Part shown: piece by piece, positions 51,591-60,066 of the stretch
Layout of the letters: the number at the start of each line of letters is the position of its first letter
Position numbering within the stretch: position 1 is the first letter of the stretch
Assembly: GCF_900460065.1 (NCBI RefSeq)
Contig: NZ_UAVD01000029.1
Coordinates: 1-64,000, forward strand
Source of the DNA: Streptomyces griseus
Lineage (GTDB): Bacteria > Actinomycetota > Actinomycetes > Streptomycetales > Streptomycetaceae
Direction of reading: 5' to 3'
Length of the DNA stretch: 64,000 nucleotides
Notes under the pieces: generated by a model
What the model was told of the DNA's origin: nothing
What the model saw: the letters and a program-made list of their open reading frames with translations, nothing else
The model's database searches: none
Position numbers and translations under genes: made by a program

Positions 51591-52541
51591 CTACTCCGAG
51601 ACGGCGGTGTAGCGGCCCTCGGCGCCCCGGTCGCCCCAGGGTTCGCGCTTCTGGGCGAGATCGACCCGCACGCCGTGCGGCTCCAGGGCGCCTCGGACCC
51701 GCTCCGCCATCGCGTCGGTGAGGAAGTGGTGGTGGAGATCGAGGAGTTCCAGGTGGGTCAGCGGCTGTCCTTCGAGGAGGGCGGCTGCCCCTTCGTCGCC
51801 CAGCGTCCCGTTCGACAGGTCGAGCACCCGCAGCTGGGCGACGACCGGGGCCGAGGCGACGGCCGACGCGATCTCGTTCTGGATCTCGCTGTTGCGCACG
51901 CCGAGGTGGTTCAGCCGGGGGAAGCGGGTGCCCGCGAGCAGCGGAGCGAGGTCGGTGAGGTTGGTGTTGCCCTCGTAGGCGGACACACCGAGCCAGAGGT
52001 CGAGCCGCTCCAGCGCGGGCAGTTCGCTGTCCAGCACACCCCGCACCACCTCGGCGGGCAGACCGCCCGCCTGGACGGTCAGCGCCCGCAGCCGCTCGTG
52101 CTTGGTCGGCGGGAACACCAGCTCCGATCCGCCGCGCACGCCGAACTCCGTCAGCCCGGGGAAGGCGGCGAGCAGCACGGTCACGTCGGACTGCTGGATC
52201 CAGGTGATCTCGGCCTGCTCGGCCTCCAGGTCCCCGACGAACACCGCCTCCAGCGAGGTCAGCCGGTCGGCGGCGGCCATCACCAGACCGATCGGCACGG
52301 AGGAGGTCTCCTCGTACGCCTCGCCCCACTGACCGATGACCAGGGCCCGGACACCGGCCGGGTCGACCTGCTCCAGGAAGTCGGCGAACTCCTCCTCCCA
52401 GGGCCGGTCGTCGTCGTACGGGTCGACGGAGACACGCCAGGCCACGGCGTCCGCGGCGGGCCGGGGGCCGCCTTCGGACGTGTGCTGGAAGTCGACGACC
52501 GGAAGGCCCCCGAACTCGTGCAGATGCTGCGCACCGTACAT
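51591..52541 (-). CDS. STM4015-family leucine-rich protein, copy B
   Basis: 316 residues, the first gene of the minus-strand operon. It contains the same leucine-rich pattern as copy A: LPALERLDLWLGVSAYEGN, FPRLNHLGVRNSEIQNEIASAV, LRVLDLSNGTLGDEG and LTHLELLDLHHHFL. ATG 52541 is supported by the YGAQHLHEFGGLPVVDF start, parallel to THLGIQHLDRFHGLPVH in copy A, and by CAGGAG upstream. The acidic tail of copy A is missing. Function unknown; the likely role is a scaffold or substrate-binding partner for the enzymes of the operon. Confidence 0.82.
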   Translation of the reverse strand: MYGAQHLHEFGGLPVVDFQHTSEGGPRPAADAVAWRVSVDPYDDDRPWEEEFADFLEQVDPAGVRALVIGQWGEAYEETSSVPIGLVMAAADRLTSLEAVFVGDLEAEQAEITWIQQSDVTVLLAAFPGLTEFGVRGGSELVFPPTKHERLRALTVQAGGLPAEVVRGVLDSELPALERLDLWLGVSAYEGNTNLTDLAPLLAGTRFPRLNHLGVRNSEIQNEIASAVASAPVVAQLRVLDLSNGTLGDEGAAALLEGQPLTHLELLDLHHHFLTDAMAERVRGALEPHGVRVDLAQKREPWGDRGAEGRYTAVSE

Positions 52542-52717
52542 GGCCCTGAACTCCTGATCCTGGGGACGGCTGATGTCCGCAAGGTTTATCAAGCCGCACT
52601 GACAACGCCGCGACCGGGACCCGTCCACGACGGTCGCACCGGCTCGTTGTCAGACCCTGCCCGTAGCGTTTTTCGCATGGTCGGCACAGCGGGTGCCGCT
52701 ACCGAGGGGAGACGTCT
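52542..52717. promoter_or_regulatory. Divergent promoter region of the STM4015-4011 operon and the DUF6745 pair
   Basis: This 176-bp region separates the first genes of two oppositely directed transcripts, so it must hold both promoters and could coordinate them. AAGGTTTATCAAGC (about 52579-52592) is a low-GC patch. No clear dyad operator was found. Confidence 0.45.
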
Positions 52718-53044
52718 GTGTACCGCCAGGGCGATGTACTGATCATGGAGTTGGAGGAGTCGGCGGTGCCCGCTCCCTTCCTGGAGGCCCCGGGCGAACT
52801 GCGCGACGGGCGGGGGCGGCTGGTGCTCGCGCTGGGGGAGGTCACCGGACACGCGCACGCCGTGCAGGGCCCCGGCCGGCTGATCCGGGAAGCGGGCCGG
52901 TTCGGCCCGATGCTGCTCCATCTTCCCGAGGGCGGGCGGGTGGTGCACGAGGAGCACGCGGTGATCCCGCTGCCCAAGGGCTGGTTCCGCGTCGTGCGCC
53001 AGCGGGAGTACGCCCCCGGCGCGATCCGCGTCGTCGCGGACTGA
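52718..53044 (+). CDS. Small conserved protein of 108 residues, partner of DUF6745
   Basis: 108 residues, mostly beta: MYRQGDVLIMELEE at the start, then LVLALGEVTGHAHAVQGPG, with a His-x-His that could bind metal, and WFRVVRQREYAPGAIRVV at the end. There is no signal peptide or membrane helix. GTG 52718 has GAGGGGAG nine bases upstream. It is the first gene of a pair with the DUF6745 protein, divergent from the STM4015-4011 operon. The GDVL and GHAH blocks look conserved, but I do not recognise a named family. Confidence 0.65.
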   Translation: MYRQGDVLIMELEESAVPAPFLEAPGELRDGRGRLVLALGEVTGHAHAVQGPGRLIREAGRFGPMLLHLPEGGRVVHEEHAVIPLPKGWFRVVRQREYAPGAIRVVAD

Positions 53045-53061
53045 CCGCGCGGCCATGCCGG

Positions 53062-53118
53062 AGCGAGCAGGGCTTTCCAGAACGAGCACGGCTTTTCGGA
53101 GCGAGCACAGCAGGGGAC
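53062..53118 (+). repeat. Three imperfect 19-bp tandem repeats
   Basis: Units AGCGAGCAGGGCTTTCCAG (53062-53080), AACGAGCACGGCTTTTCGG (53081-53099) and a degenerate third, AGCGAGCACAGCAGGGG, end just before the DUF6745 start. They lie in the 85-bp gap between the pair of genes and could be a translation or regulatory element or slippage product. Confidence 0.5.
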
Positions 53119-53129
53119 GGGGACAACCG

Positions 53130-54131
53130 ATGCAGAACGTGAATTCCTGGCGGAGCGTGGCGGCGGCGACCGGCCGGGCGGACCGGGCGGCGGCCGAGGC
53201 CGGAGTGCGGCGTGCCTATCGCACCGCGGGCCTGGCCGAGCCGGACCGGATCATCTGGGCCGCGTCGCCGCGGGCCGCCGTCGAAACGGTGGAGAAGCTG
53301 GCGGACGCCGGACGGTCGGTGCGCGAGGAGGTCCGGACCCGCCCATGGGCCGAGGAGCGCCGCCGGATGTACGACGAGCTGGGGCCGGCGGGCTGGGCGG
53401 CGCTCTGGTCCGCCACCGGGGCCCAGCTGTGGGAGACCACGGGCGCACTCGCCGAGCGGATACGGACCGGTGTCGTCGCGGACCTGGCCCCGCGGCCCGG
53501 GGACGAGAGCGCCGTGCGGCTGGTGCTCCTGGACGCCGTGCTCGGCCAGCACGACGCGGCCTGGCTCGCCGCCTTCGACGGGCGGGGCGAGCGGCTGAGG
53601 GGCCTCGCCGAGGTGGCCCGCAACGCAGGCTGGTGGTGGCCCTACGAGCACGCCGTGGTCATCACCGAGCGGCCCGACGTCCTCCACCGCGACGAGGCGG
53701 GCCGGCTCGACCACGGCGAGGGACCGGCCCTCGCCTACGGGGACGGGTTCGCCCTCCACGCCTGGCGCGGCATGCCCGTTCCCGCCGCGTTCCTGGACGA
53801 GCTGTCCTCCCTCACACCCGAGCGGATCCGCGCCGAGGAGAACGCGGAGCTGCGCCGCGTGATGCTGGAGTACTACGGCTACGACCGGTATCTCACCGAG
53901 TCGGGCGCCGAGCCGGTCCACCGCGACGAGACGGGCATCCTCTGGCGCATCGCCCTCGCCGGCGACGAGGACGTGGTGATGGTCGAGGTGGTCAACTCCA
54001 CCCCCGAGCCGGACGGCACGTACCGCACCTACTGGCTGCGCGTGCCGCCCGCCACCCGGACCGCGAAGGACGGGGTCGCCTGGACGTTCGGTCTTGACGG
54101 TGCGGCCTACGCACCGGTGCGCCAGACCTGA
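53130..54131 (+). CDS. DUF6745 domain-containing protein
   Basis: 333 residues, no signal peptide or membrane helix. The C-terminal part has features of the DUF6745 family: GWWWPYEHAVVITERPDVLHRDE, GPALAYGDGFALHAWRGMPVP, then EYYGYDRYLTESGAEPVHRDE and the closing WTFGLDGAAYAP. The HRDE pair and Trp-rich core may form a binding pocket. Function unknown. ATG 53130 is preceded by GGGGA and three tandem repeats. It probably acts with the 108-residue protein; its nearness to the STM4015-like genes suggests a link, which is inference. Confidence 0.78.
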   Translation: MQNVNSWRSVAAATGRADRAAAEAGVRRAYRTAGLAEPDRIIWAASPRAAVETVEKLADAGRSVREEVRTRPWAEERRRMYDELGPAGWAALWSATGAQLWETTGALAERIRTGVVADLAPRPGDESAVRLVLLDAVLGQHDAAWLAAFDGRGERLRGLAEVARNAGWWWPYEHAVVITERPDVLHRDEAGRLDHGEGPALAYGDGFALHAWRGMPVPAAFLDELSSLTPERIRAEENAELRRVMLEYYGYDRYLTESGAEPVHRDETGILWRIALAGDEDVVMVEVVNSTPEPDGTYRTYWLRVPPATRTAKDGVAWTFGLDGAAYAPVRQT

Positions 54132-54247
54132 CCAGGGGCGCGGTCGGGTCGGCGGGGCGGACGACGCGGTGCCCGGTGCGTGCCGGGCGTTCGCGCATGC
54201 CCACCAGCCGGGCACGACCGTCCGCGGGGCCCGTCCGTCAGCGTCCG

Positions 54248-54904
54248 TCAGCCGCGCGCGGACGGATCGGCGCCGTGGGGTTCGGCGTCCGGCGGACCGT
54301 TCAGCTCCGCCGGGTCGATGCCCAGCTCACGGGCGAGCGCCTCGTCGGTCCACCGCAGCATCGTGGCCCGTGAGAGCGGACCCGCGTACGAGGTGGTCTG
54401 CACCGCCATCCCGTCCAGCAGGGCGGTCAGCCGCCAGGCCGCCGACCGGGGATCCGCGCACCGGAACTCCCCGGCCGCGGCACCTTCCTCGATGACCTGG
54501 GCCAGTTCCGCCTTCCACTGCTGGTCGAGGTCGCCCGCGACCTCCCGGAGGGCGGGATCACGCAGGGCGGCGGCCCAGCCCTCGATCCACAGCCGCCACC
54601 CCTTGGCCTGCCCCGTCGGGGCGTACCACCGGACGGCCGTCCGCAGCCTGCGTACGGCGCTGGTGCGGCGGGCCAGCAGCTTGCGGAGATGGGCGAGATC
54701 GGCCTCGGCCGCGTACGCGAAAGCCGCCGCGACCAGCTTCTCCTTGGTCGAGAAGTGGTAGAGGACGAGCGCGTTGCTCACTCCCAGCACCGAGGCCACG
54801 TCGGCGATGCGCACGGACGAGACCCCACGGGCCTCGATCTGTCCGACGGTCGCCCGCAACAGCTCCTCACGCCGCTCCGCCACGTTCAACCGGACTCTAG
54901 CCAC
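54248..54904 (-). CDS. TetR-family transcriptional regulator
   Basis: 218 residues. The N-terminal helix-turn-helix reads RREELLRATVGQIEARGVSSVRIADVASVLGVSNALVLYHFSTKEKL, the TetR pattern. The C-terminal half is helical and resembles the BetI-like subgroup (AVRWYAPTGQAKGWRLWIEGW, WKAELAQVIEEG). The start is GTG 54904. It is divergent from an F420/flavin-type PPOX gene, 113 bp away, which is a likely target. Ligand unknown. Confidence 0.9.
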   Translation of the reverse strand: MARVRLNVAERREELLRATVGQIEARGVSSVRIADVASVLGVSNALVLYHFSTKEKLVAAAFAYAAEADLAHLRKLLARRTSAVRRLRTAVRWYAPTGQAKGWRLWIEGWAAALRDPALREVAGDLDQQWKAELAQVIEEGAAAGEFRCADPRSAAWRLTALLDGMAVQTTSYAGPLSRATMLRWTDEALARELGIDPAELNGPPDAEPHGADPSARG

Positions 54905-55017
54905 CGGGTCAGCCTAACCAATACGCCAGGTCAGCGACGGTGGTGCCGCGTCCGGCGGAGGCGACGGCGGATACGGCGCACCGGAATCCTCCGGACCGCC
55001 CGGACGTTGCATCCTGC

Positions 55018-55458
55018 ATGACGCGCATCGAACCGGCACAGGAAGCACTGCTCCGTCTCTTCGCCGAGCACGACGGGGGAGTCCTCGTCACTCTGAAGCG
55101 GGACGGACGCCCCCAGCTCTCGAACGTCAACCACGCCTTCTACCCCGAGGAGCGGGTCGTCCGCGTCTCGATCACGGAGGGCCGCGCCAAGACCCGCAAC
55201 CTGCGGCGCGACCCCCGGGCGAGCTACCACGTCACCAGCGACGACCGCTGGGCCTGGACCGTCGCCGACGGGACCGCCGAACTGACCCCGCCCGCAGCGT
55301 CGCCCGACGACGCCACGGTGGAGGCGCTGATCACGCTCTACCGGGACGTCCGGGGCGAGCACCCCGACTGGGACGACTACCGGCGGGCCATGGTCGAGGA
55401 CCGCCGGGTGCTGCTCACCCTGCGCATCGACCACGTCTACGGGCAACCGCGTGGCTGA
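55018..55458 (+). CDS. PPOX-class F420-dependent oxidoreductase
   Basis: 146 residues, a split-barrel flavin-binding-like fold: FAEHDGGVLVTLKRDGRPQLSNVNHAF (about 15-41) and YRRAMVEDRRVLLTLRIDHVYG at the C-terminus. Actinobacterial members of this size use F420 and reduce xenobiotics, quinones or other substrates. ATG 55018 begins the conserved part; upstream in-frame codons lie in the promoter region shared with the divergent TetR gene, which probably represses it. Confidence 0.85.
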   Translation: MTRIEPAQEALLRLFAEHDGGVLVTLKRDGRPQLSNVNHAFYPEERVVRVSITEGRAKTRNLRRDPRASYHVTSDDRWAWTVADGTAELTPPAASPDDATVEALITLYRDVRGEHPDWDDYRRAMVEDRRVLLTLRIDHVYGQPRG

Positions 55459-55562
55459 CGTCGCCGACGGCCGGGCCGGTTGCCCCGTTCAGCATCTTCT
55501 GCGCTCGCCCTGTCGTACAGGCCGACCATAATGAGACGACACCGACTCCCTCAGGAGATGTT

Positions 55563-56762
55563 GTGACCGGCGCTGACTACTTGCTTCCGTTCCGCACGAA
55601 ACTGCGCTCGATGCGGACCGAGTCCTTCGGGGCCGATCCGGCCGGAGCGCGGATGGAGCGCATCCGCCGCTCGCCCCATTTCGTCGACGGAGCCTTCCAG
55701 AACCCGGTGGGGGCGCGGACCAGGCCCTCCGGGTCCACCGTCGAGTTCGCCAAGATCTACTTCCACAAGGAACAGCGGGCCCGCAGAACGCCGACGGGCA
55801 CCGTGCCCGTCCACGCCACGACCCTCGCCGATCTGGCGACGCCCCCCGCCAGCGGGCTCCGGCTGACCTGGATGGGCCATTCCAGCGTGCTGGCCGAGAT
55901 CGACGGACGACGGATCCTGTTCGACCCGGTCTGGGGCGAGCGCTGTTCCCCGTTCCCCTTCGCCGGACCCAAGCGCCTGCACCCCGCCCCGCTGCCGCTG
56001 GCCGCGCTCGGGTCCGTCGACGTGGTCGTCATCTCCCACGACCACTACGACCACCTCGACCTGCCGACGATCCGTGCCCTGGCGGGCACCGACACGGTCT
56101 TCGCCGTGCCCCTCGGGGTCGGCGCCCATCTGGAGCGCTGGGGCGTCCCCCCGAACAGGATGCGCGAGCTCGACTGGAACGAGACCGCGACCGTCGCCGG
56201 AATCAGCCTGACCGCCACCCCCGCCCGCCACTTCTGCGGTCGCGGGCTCCGCAACCAGCAGCACACCCTCTGGGCGTCGTGGGCCGTCACGGGTCCCGAG
56301 CACCGGATCTACCACAGCGGGGACACCGGCTACTTCCCCGGCTTCCGGGACATCGGGGCAGAGCACGGGCCCTTCGACGCCACCATGATCCAGATCGGCG
56401 CGTACTCGGAGTACTGGCCGGACATCCACATGACCCCCGCCGAAGGCATGCGCGCCCACCTGGACCTCCAGGGCGGCCGCCCGCACGGCGTTCTCCTCCC
56501 GATCCACTGGGGCACCTTCAACCTGGCCCCGCACGCCTGGGCGGAGCCGGGCGAGTGGACCAAGGACGCCGGCGAGGAGGCCGGGCAGACGGTGGCGTTC
56601 CCCCGGCCGGGCGAACCCTTCGAGCCGGCGGGGAAGCTGCCGACCGCCGCCTGGTGGCGCGGGGTGTCCCAGCCGATCGCGCACCCGTGGCGGCGCCCGC
56701 GGGGCGCGGAGAGTGTGTCCGAGACGAGCAGGGGCGACATGGACTTCGCGGGCGAGCGGTGA
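55563..56762 (+). CDS. MBL-fold metallo-hydrolase (UlaG / NAPE-PLD-like)
   Basis: 399 residues. Core metallo-beta-lactamase motifs: TWMGHSSVLAEIDGRRILFDPV, the metal ligands HDHYDHLD (in VVISHDHYDHLD), HSGDTGYF and LPIHWGTF. The arrangement matches N-acyl-phosphatidylethanolamine phospholipase D-like and UlaG-like hydrolases that cut phosphodiester or lactone bonds. There is no signal peptide. GTG 55563 has AGGAG six bases upstream. Single gene; a 226-bp gap to the kinase gene follows, with nothing recognisable in it. Confidence 0.88.
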   Translation: MTGADYLLPFRTKLRSMRTESFGADPAGARMERIRRSPHFVDGAFQNPVGARTRPSGSTVEFAKIYFHKEQRARRTPTGTVPVHATTLADLATPPASGLRLTWMGHSSVLAEIDGRRILFDPVWGERCSPFPFAGPKRLHPAPLPLAALGSVDVVVISHDHYDHLDLPTIRALAGTDTVFAVPLGVGAHLERWGVPPNRMRELDWNETATVAGISLTATPARHFCGRGLRNQQHTLWASWAVTGPEHRIYHSGDTGYFPGFRDIGAEHGPFDATMIQIGAYSEYWPDIHMTPAEGMRAHLDLQGGRPHGVLLPIHWGTFNLAPHAWAEPGEWTKDAGEEAGQTVAFPRPGEPFEPAGKLPTAAWWRGVSQPIAHPWRRPRGAESVSETSRGDMDFAGER

Positions 56763-56988
56763 CTCCGGTTCGAGGACGGGCCCCGATGTGCCGTCCGCCG
56801 TCGGTCGCCCGCTTGTGACAGGACCGCGACAGACGCCCCGGACGGCGCTCCACTACGCTGACGCTCGAACCGGCGCGGGCCTCGACGGAGCGCCGATTCC
56901 CTTACGGTGAGGGCGTGTTGTGCCATGTCCTCGGACTTGGCAGCCGCCCGTGGGGCGCACGCGCGACCAGCTAGGGGTGACTGTCGGC

Positions 56989-59121
56989 ATGTCCCATCCG
57001 GACCAGGGTCCGAGCCCGGTTCCGCACCCGGCCGGCGCCCGGGGGTGGTCGGCCGGGCCGCCGCCGGTCCGCCCGCTGGGGTCGGGTGATCCGGCCACCG
57101 CGGGCCCGTACCGGCTGGAGGGCCTGCTCGGTTCGGGCGGCATGGGCCGGGTCTATCTGGCGCGCACCCCGGCCGGCAGCCCGGTCGCGGTCAAGATCGT
57201 GCACCGCGAGTACGCGGCCGACGCGGCGTTCCGCAAGCGGTTCGAGCAGGAGGTGGCCGCGGCCCGGCGGGTGCAGGGCCTCTACACGGTTCCGGTCGTC
57301 GACGCGGATCTCGGCGCCGACGAACCGTGGCTGGCCACGGCGTACGTCCCCGGGCCGGCCCTGCACGACGCGGTGGCCGCGCGGGGGCCGCTGGAGGCGG
57401 AAGCGGTGCTGGCGCTGACGGCGCAGGTGGCCGAGGCCCTGCAGTCCATCCACGCGGCCGGGGTGATCCACCGCGACCTGAAACCCTCGAACATCCTCCT
57501 CAGCGCCGACGGGCCCAAGGTCATCGACTTCGGGATCGCCCGGGCCGCGGACGTCACCTCCGTGACGAGTACGGGCATGCTCGCCGGGACGCCCGGCTAC
57601 ATGGCGCCCGAGTACATCAGGGGCGAGAGCCTCACCGAGGCCGTCGACGTCTTCGCGCTCGGCGCCATCGCCGCTTTCGCCACCACCGCACGGCCCGCGT
57701 TCGGCGGCTCCGGGCACGGTGTGCTGTACCGCGTTCTGGAGCAGGACGCGGACCTCGAAGGGTGTCCCGAGCCGGTGCGGACCGTGGCCGCCCGCTGTCT
57801 GGCGAAGGACCCGCGGGACCGGCCCGGGCTGACCGAGGTCATCCGCCTGTGCCGCAACGCCGACGCGGCTGCCGACGCCGGCTCCCCGGCTGCCGTCCTG
57901 CCTCCGCAGCGGACCGTCCTCGATCCCGTGGCCGCGTTCCACGACGCGGCCACCGCGCCCGCCGCGCCGCAGGGGCGGAGCCCGCAGCGGGGACAGAACC
58001 CGTCGCCGGGCGCGGTGACCGTACCCGATCCCGCGCAGGCCGTACCTCCCCCGGGCACACCGCCGATCTCCACGCCCGGACTGCTGGGCTGGCTCGGGGT
58101 ACTGGCCGTGGTCGTCGTACTGATCGCCGTGCTGCTGCCCGACGACCCCTCGAAGGGCGACGCACCCACCGAGATGGCGCCGACGGCCACCCTGGGCGGC
58201 TACCCCCGGGGCGAGGGGCCGGAAGGCGTGGTGTTCAGCCCCGACGGCAGGACCATCGCGACGGGTGGCAAGGACGGCAAGGTACGGCTGTGGGACGTGG
58301 CCCGCCGCAAGGTCCGCGCGACCCTGGCCCTGCGTCCCGCGCCCGGCCGCACCACGGTGTCGGTGACCGCGGTCGCCTTCAGCCCCGACGGGCGGCTGCT
58401 GGCCGCCGGGACGAGCAGCAGTTTCGCGGCGCTGTGGGACGTGGGCCGGCGGCGACAGGTCGCCACCGTCACCACCGGCGACTACGGCGCGAACACCCTC
58501 GACAGCGTGGAGTTCAGTCCCGACAGCCGGCTGCTGGCCACGGCCAGTGCGGACGGCGCCCACCTCTGGAACGCGGTGCCCGGCCCGGACCTGGGTAAAC
58601 GGATCACGGTTCTCGGCGACGAGATGCAGACGCAGCAGGTGGCGTTCAGCCGTGACGGGAGGACGCTGGCCACCGTGGGCCACCTCACCGACCGGAACCC
58701 CGGCTCCCAGGGGGTCGTGCGCCTGTGGGACGTGGCCCGGCACAAGCTGCGCAAGGAGCTCTACACCGCCGAGGAGGCGTACGGTCTGTCGTACAGCCCC
58801 GACGGCGAGACCATCGCCACCGCGGCCAAGGACCGGAAGGTCCAGTTGCTGGACGCGTCCGACGGCCGCTCCACGGGCACCGTCGACGAGACGACGGTCG
58901 TGCCGGTCCAGAGCGTGCAGTACGGGCCCCGCGACTCCCTCCTCGCCGTGTTCAGCGGTGAGGAGGTCAAGGTCTGGGACGTGGCCGAACAGAAGCTGAA
59001 ACACCGGCTGGTGGGAAACAACTGGAACGTCCAGCACCTGGCGTTCAGCCCCGACGGCACGCTCGTCGCCTCGGCGAGCTCCGACGGAGTGGTCCACCTG
59101 TGGAAGCTCCCGCGGTCCTGA
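56989..59121 (+). CDS. Membrane Ser/Thr protein kinase with C-terminal WD40 propeller
   Basis: 710 residues. Residues 41-300 are a Hanks-type kinase with glycine loop GSGGMGRV (48-55), K69, HRDLKPSN (D163), DFG (180-182) and GTPGYMAPE. A proline-rich linker, one membrane helix (about 364-384, LLGWLGVLAVVVVLIAVLLP), then seven WD40 repeats, each with FSPDGxxxA and ending in WD or similar (VRLWDV, AALWDV, HLWNA, VRLWDV, VQLLDA, VKVWDV, VHLWKL), follow. The propeller should sit outside the membrane as a sensor or scaffold. ATG 56989 is preferred; GTG 56977 is possible. A hairpin follows the stop. Confidence 0.92.
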   Translation: MSHPDQGPSPVPHPAGARGWSAGPPPVRPLGSGDPATAGPYRLEGLLGSGGMGRVYLARTPAGSPVAVKIVHREYAADAAFRKRFEQEVAAARRVQGLYTVPVVDADLGADEPWLATAYVPGPALHDAVAARGPLEAEAVLALTAQVAEALQSIHAAGVIHRDLKPSNILLSADGPKVIDFGIARAADVTSVTSTGMLAGTPGYMAPEYIRGESLTEAVDVFALGAIAAFATTARPAFGGSGHGVLYRVLEQDADLEGCPEPVRTVAARCLAKDPRDRPGLTEVIRLCRNADAAADAGSPAAVLPPQRTVLDPVAAFHDAATAPAAPQGRSPQRGQNPSPGAVTVPDPAQAVPPPGTPPISTPGLLGWLGVLAVVVVLIAVLLPDDPSKGDAPTEMAPTATLGGYPRGEGPEGVVFSPDGRTIATGGKDGKVRLWDVARRKVRATLALRPAPGRTTVSVTAVAFSPDGRLLAAGTSSSFAALWDVGRRRQVATVTTGDYGANTLDSVEFSPDSRLLATASADGAHLWNAVPGPDLGKRITVLGDEMQTQQVAFSRDGRTLATVGHLTDRNPGSQGVVRLWDVARHKLRKELYTAEEAYGLSYSPDGETIATAAKDRKVQLLDASDGRSTGTVDETTVVPVQSVQYGPRDSLLAVFSGEEVKVWDVAEQKLKHRLVGNNWNVQHLAFSPDGTLVASASSDGVVHLWKLPRS

Positions 59122-59134
59122 CCGGAGCCCCTGA

Positions 59135-59164
59135 GGGCCGCCGCCGGGGCTCCGGCGGCGGCCC
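59135..59164. terminator. Bidirectional terminator between the kinase and MerR genes
   Basis: Perfect 13-bp stem GGGCCGCCGCCGG with its complement, loop GGCT, between the convergent stop codons at 59121 and 59173. Confidence 0.75.
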
Positions 59165-59172
59165 CGCGCCGG

Positions 59173-59940
59173 TCAGGCCGGCCGGGTTGCCGCGTAGGCG
59201 TCGATGGCGGCCCGCTGATACTCGGCCAGGCCCGGTGCGATGGCCTCGTACACGGCGCGCCACTGCTCGTTGTCCACGCAGGAGCGCCCGATCGAACGGA
59301 ACTCGTCGGCGGAGACCGGGTGCAGTTCCGTGAGGGCCCGGTACTGGCCTTCGATCTCGGTCTGTACGGGCCCGGCGTCGGCCGGGGTGCCGGCGGCCAT
59401 GTGCTCGGCCAGCCGGATCATCAGCGCCGTGCGCTCGCGCTGTCCGGCCTCGACCTCCACCGGGGTCATGGCGGCGGCCCGTCGGCCGGTCTCCTCGGCG
59501 AGGCCGGGGAAGTCGCGCAGGTTCTCCTCGTACAGGGAGGGCTGAACTCCCGCGAACAGGTTCTCCGGCCGGTTGATGGCGGTCATGGCGGTACCGTCCT
59601 TTCTGGACTGCTCCAGTTCGGCGATCGTGCGGGAGACGGTCGCGGCCAGGGTGTCCAGCCGGTCCCGTTCGGTGAGCAGCCGTCGATGGTGTCCGCGCAG
59701 GGCCTCCACCGTGTCGACCCGGTCGGCCAGGACCCTGCCGATCTCCGGCAGTCCGACGTCCAACGCCCGCAGTACGAGGATCTGCTGGAGCAGCAGGAGT
59801 TGGTGCTCCTCGTAGTAGCGGCGGCCGTTGGAGGCGATGCCGGCCGGGGGCAGCAGACCGATCTCGTCGTAGTGCCGCAGGGTCCGGGCGGTCACCCCCG
59901 ACATCCGGGCGACCTCGGAGATCGGCCAGTCCTTCGCCAC
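59173..59940 (-). CDS. MerR-family regulator with TipAS-like C-terminal domain
   Basis: 255 residues. Residues 1-75 form the MerR winged helix: PISEVARMSGVTARTLRHYDEIGLLPP with RRYYEEHQLLLLQQI. A coiled-coil of about 40 residues follows, then a helical domain (about 125-250) like TipAS, the multidrug-binding domain of Streptomyces TipA that traps thiopeptide antibiotics: SLYEENLRDFPGLAEETGRR and the end YQRAAIDAYAA. There is no Cys at the usual thiopeptide-capture position by eye, so ligand is uncertain. The start is GTG 59940. Convergent with the kinase gene; a strong hairpin lies 88 bp upstream. Confidence 0.85.
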   Translation of the reverse strand: MAKDWPISEVARMSGVTARTLRHYDEIGLLPPAGIASNGRRYYEEHQLLLLQQILVLRALDVGLPEIGRVLADRVDTVEALRGHHRRLLTERDRLDTLAATVSRTIAELEQSRKDGTAMTAINRPENLFAGVQPSLYEENLRDFPGLAEETGRRAAAMTPVEVEAGQRERTALMIRLAEHMAAGTPADAGPVQTEIEGQYRALTELHPVSADEFRSIGRSCVDNEQWRAVYEAIAPGLAEYQRAAIDAYAATRPA

Positions 59941-60028
59941 GTCCTCACTCCCTCACGAGCGCCTCACGGGGCCGGTTCCTCCGGCCCCGGTCATGACCGT
60001 AGAAGCTGCCGCAGCGGCAACTTCAAGT

Positions 60029-60066
60029 CCGCGTCCGGGCCGGTCGGAGGACCGGCCCGGACGCGG
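60029..60066. terminator. Strong hairpin downstream of the disrupted small gene
   Basis: A perfect 17-bp stem with loop GGAG (left arm 60029-60045, right arm 60050-60066). It lies 45 bases past the stop codon of the first frame of the minus-strand gene fragment and 88 bases upstream of the MerR start, as expected if it terminates a transcript from the minus-strand fragment. Confidence 0.65.

Noticed and set aside
46304..52541. Operon as a known anti-phage defence system
   Set aside because: No nuclease, reverse transcriptase, Toll/IL-1 or other known defence effector is present; the enzyme set suggests biosynthesis instead, though defence is not excluded.
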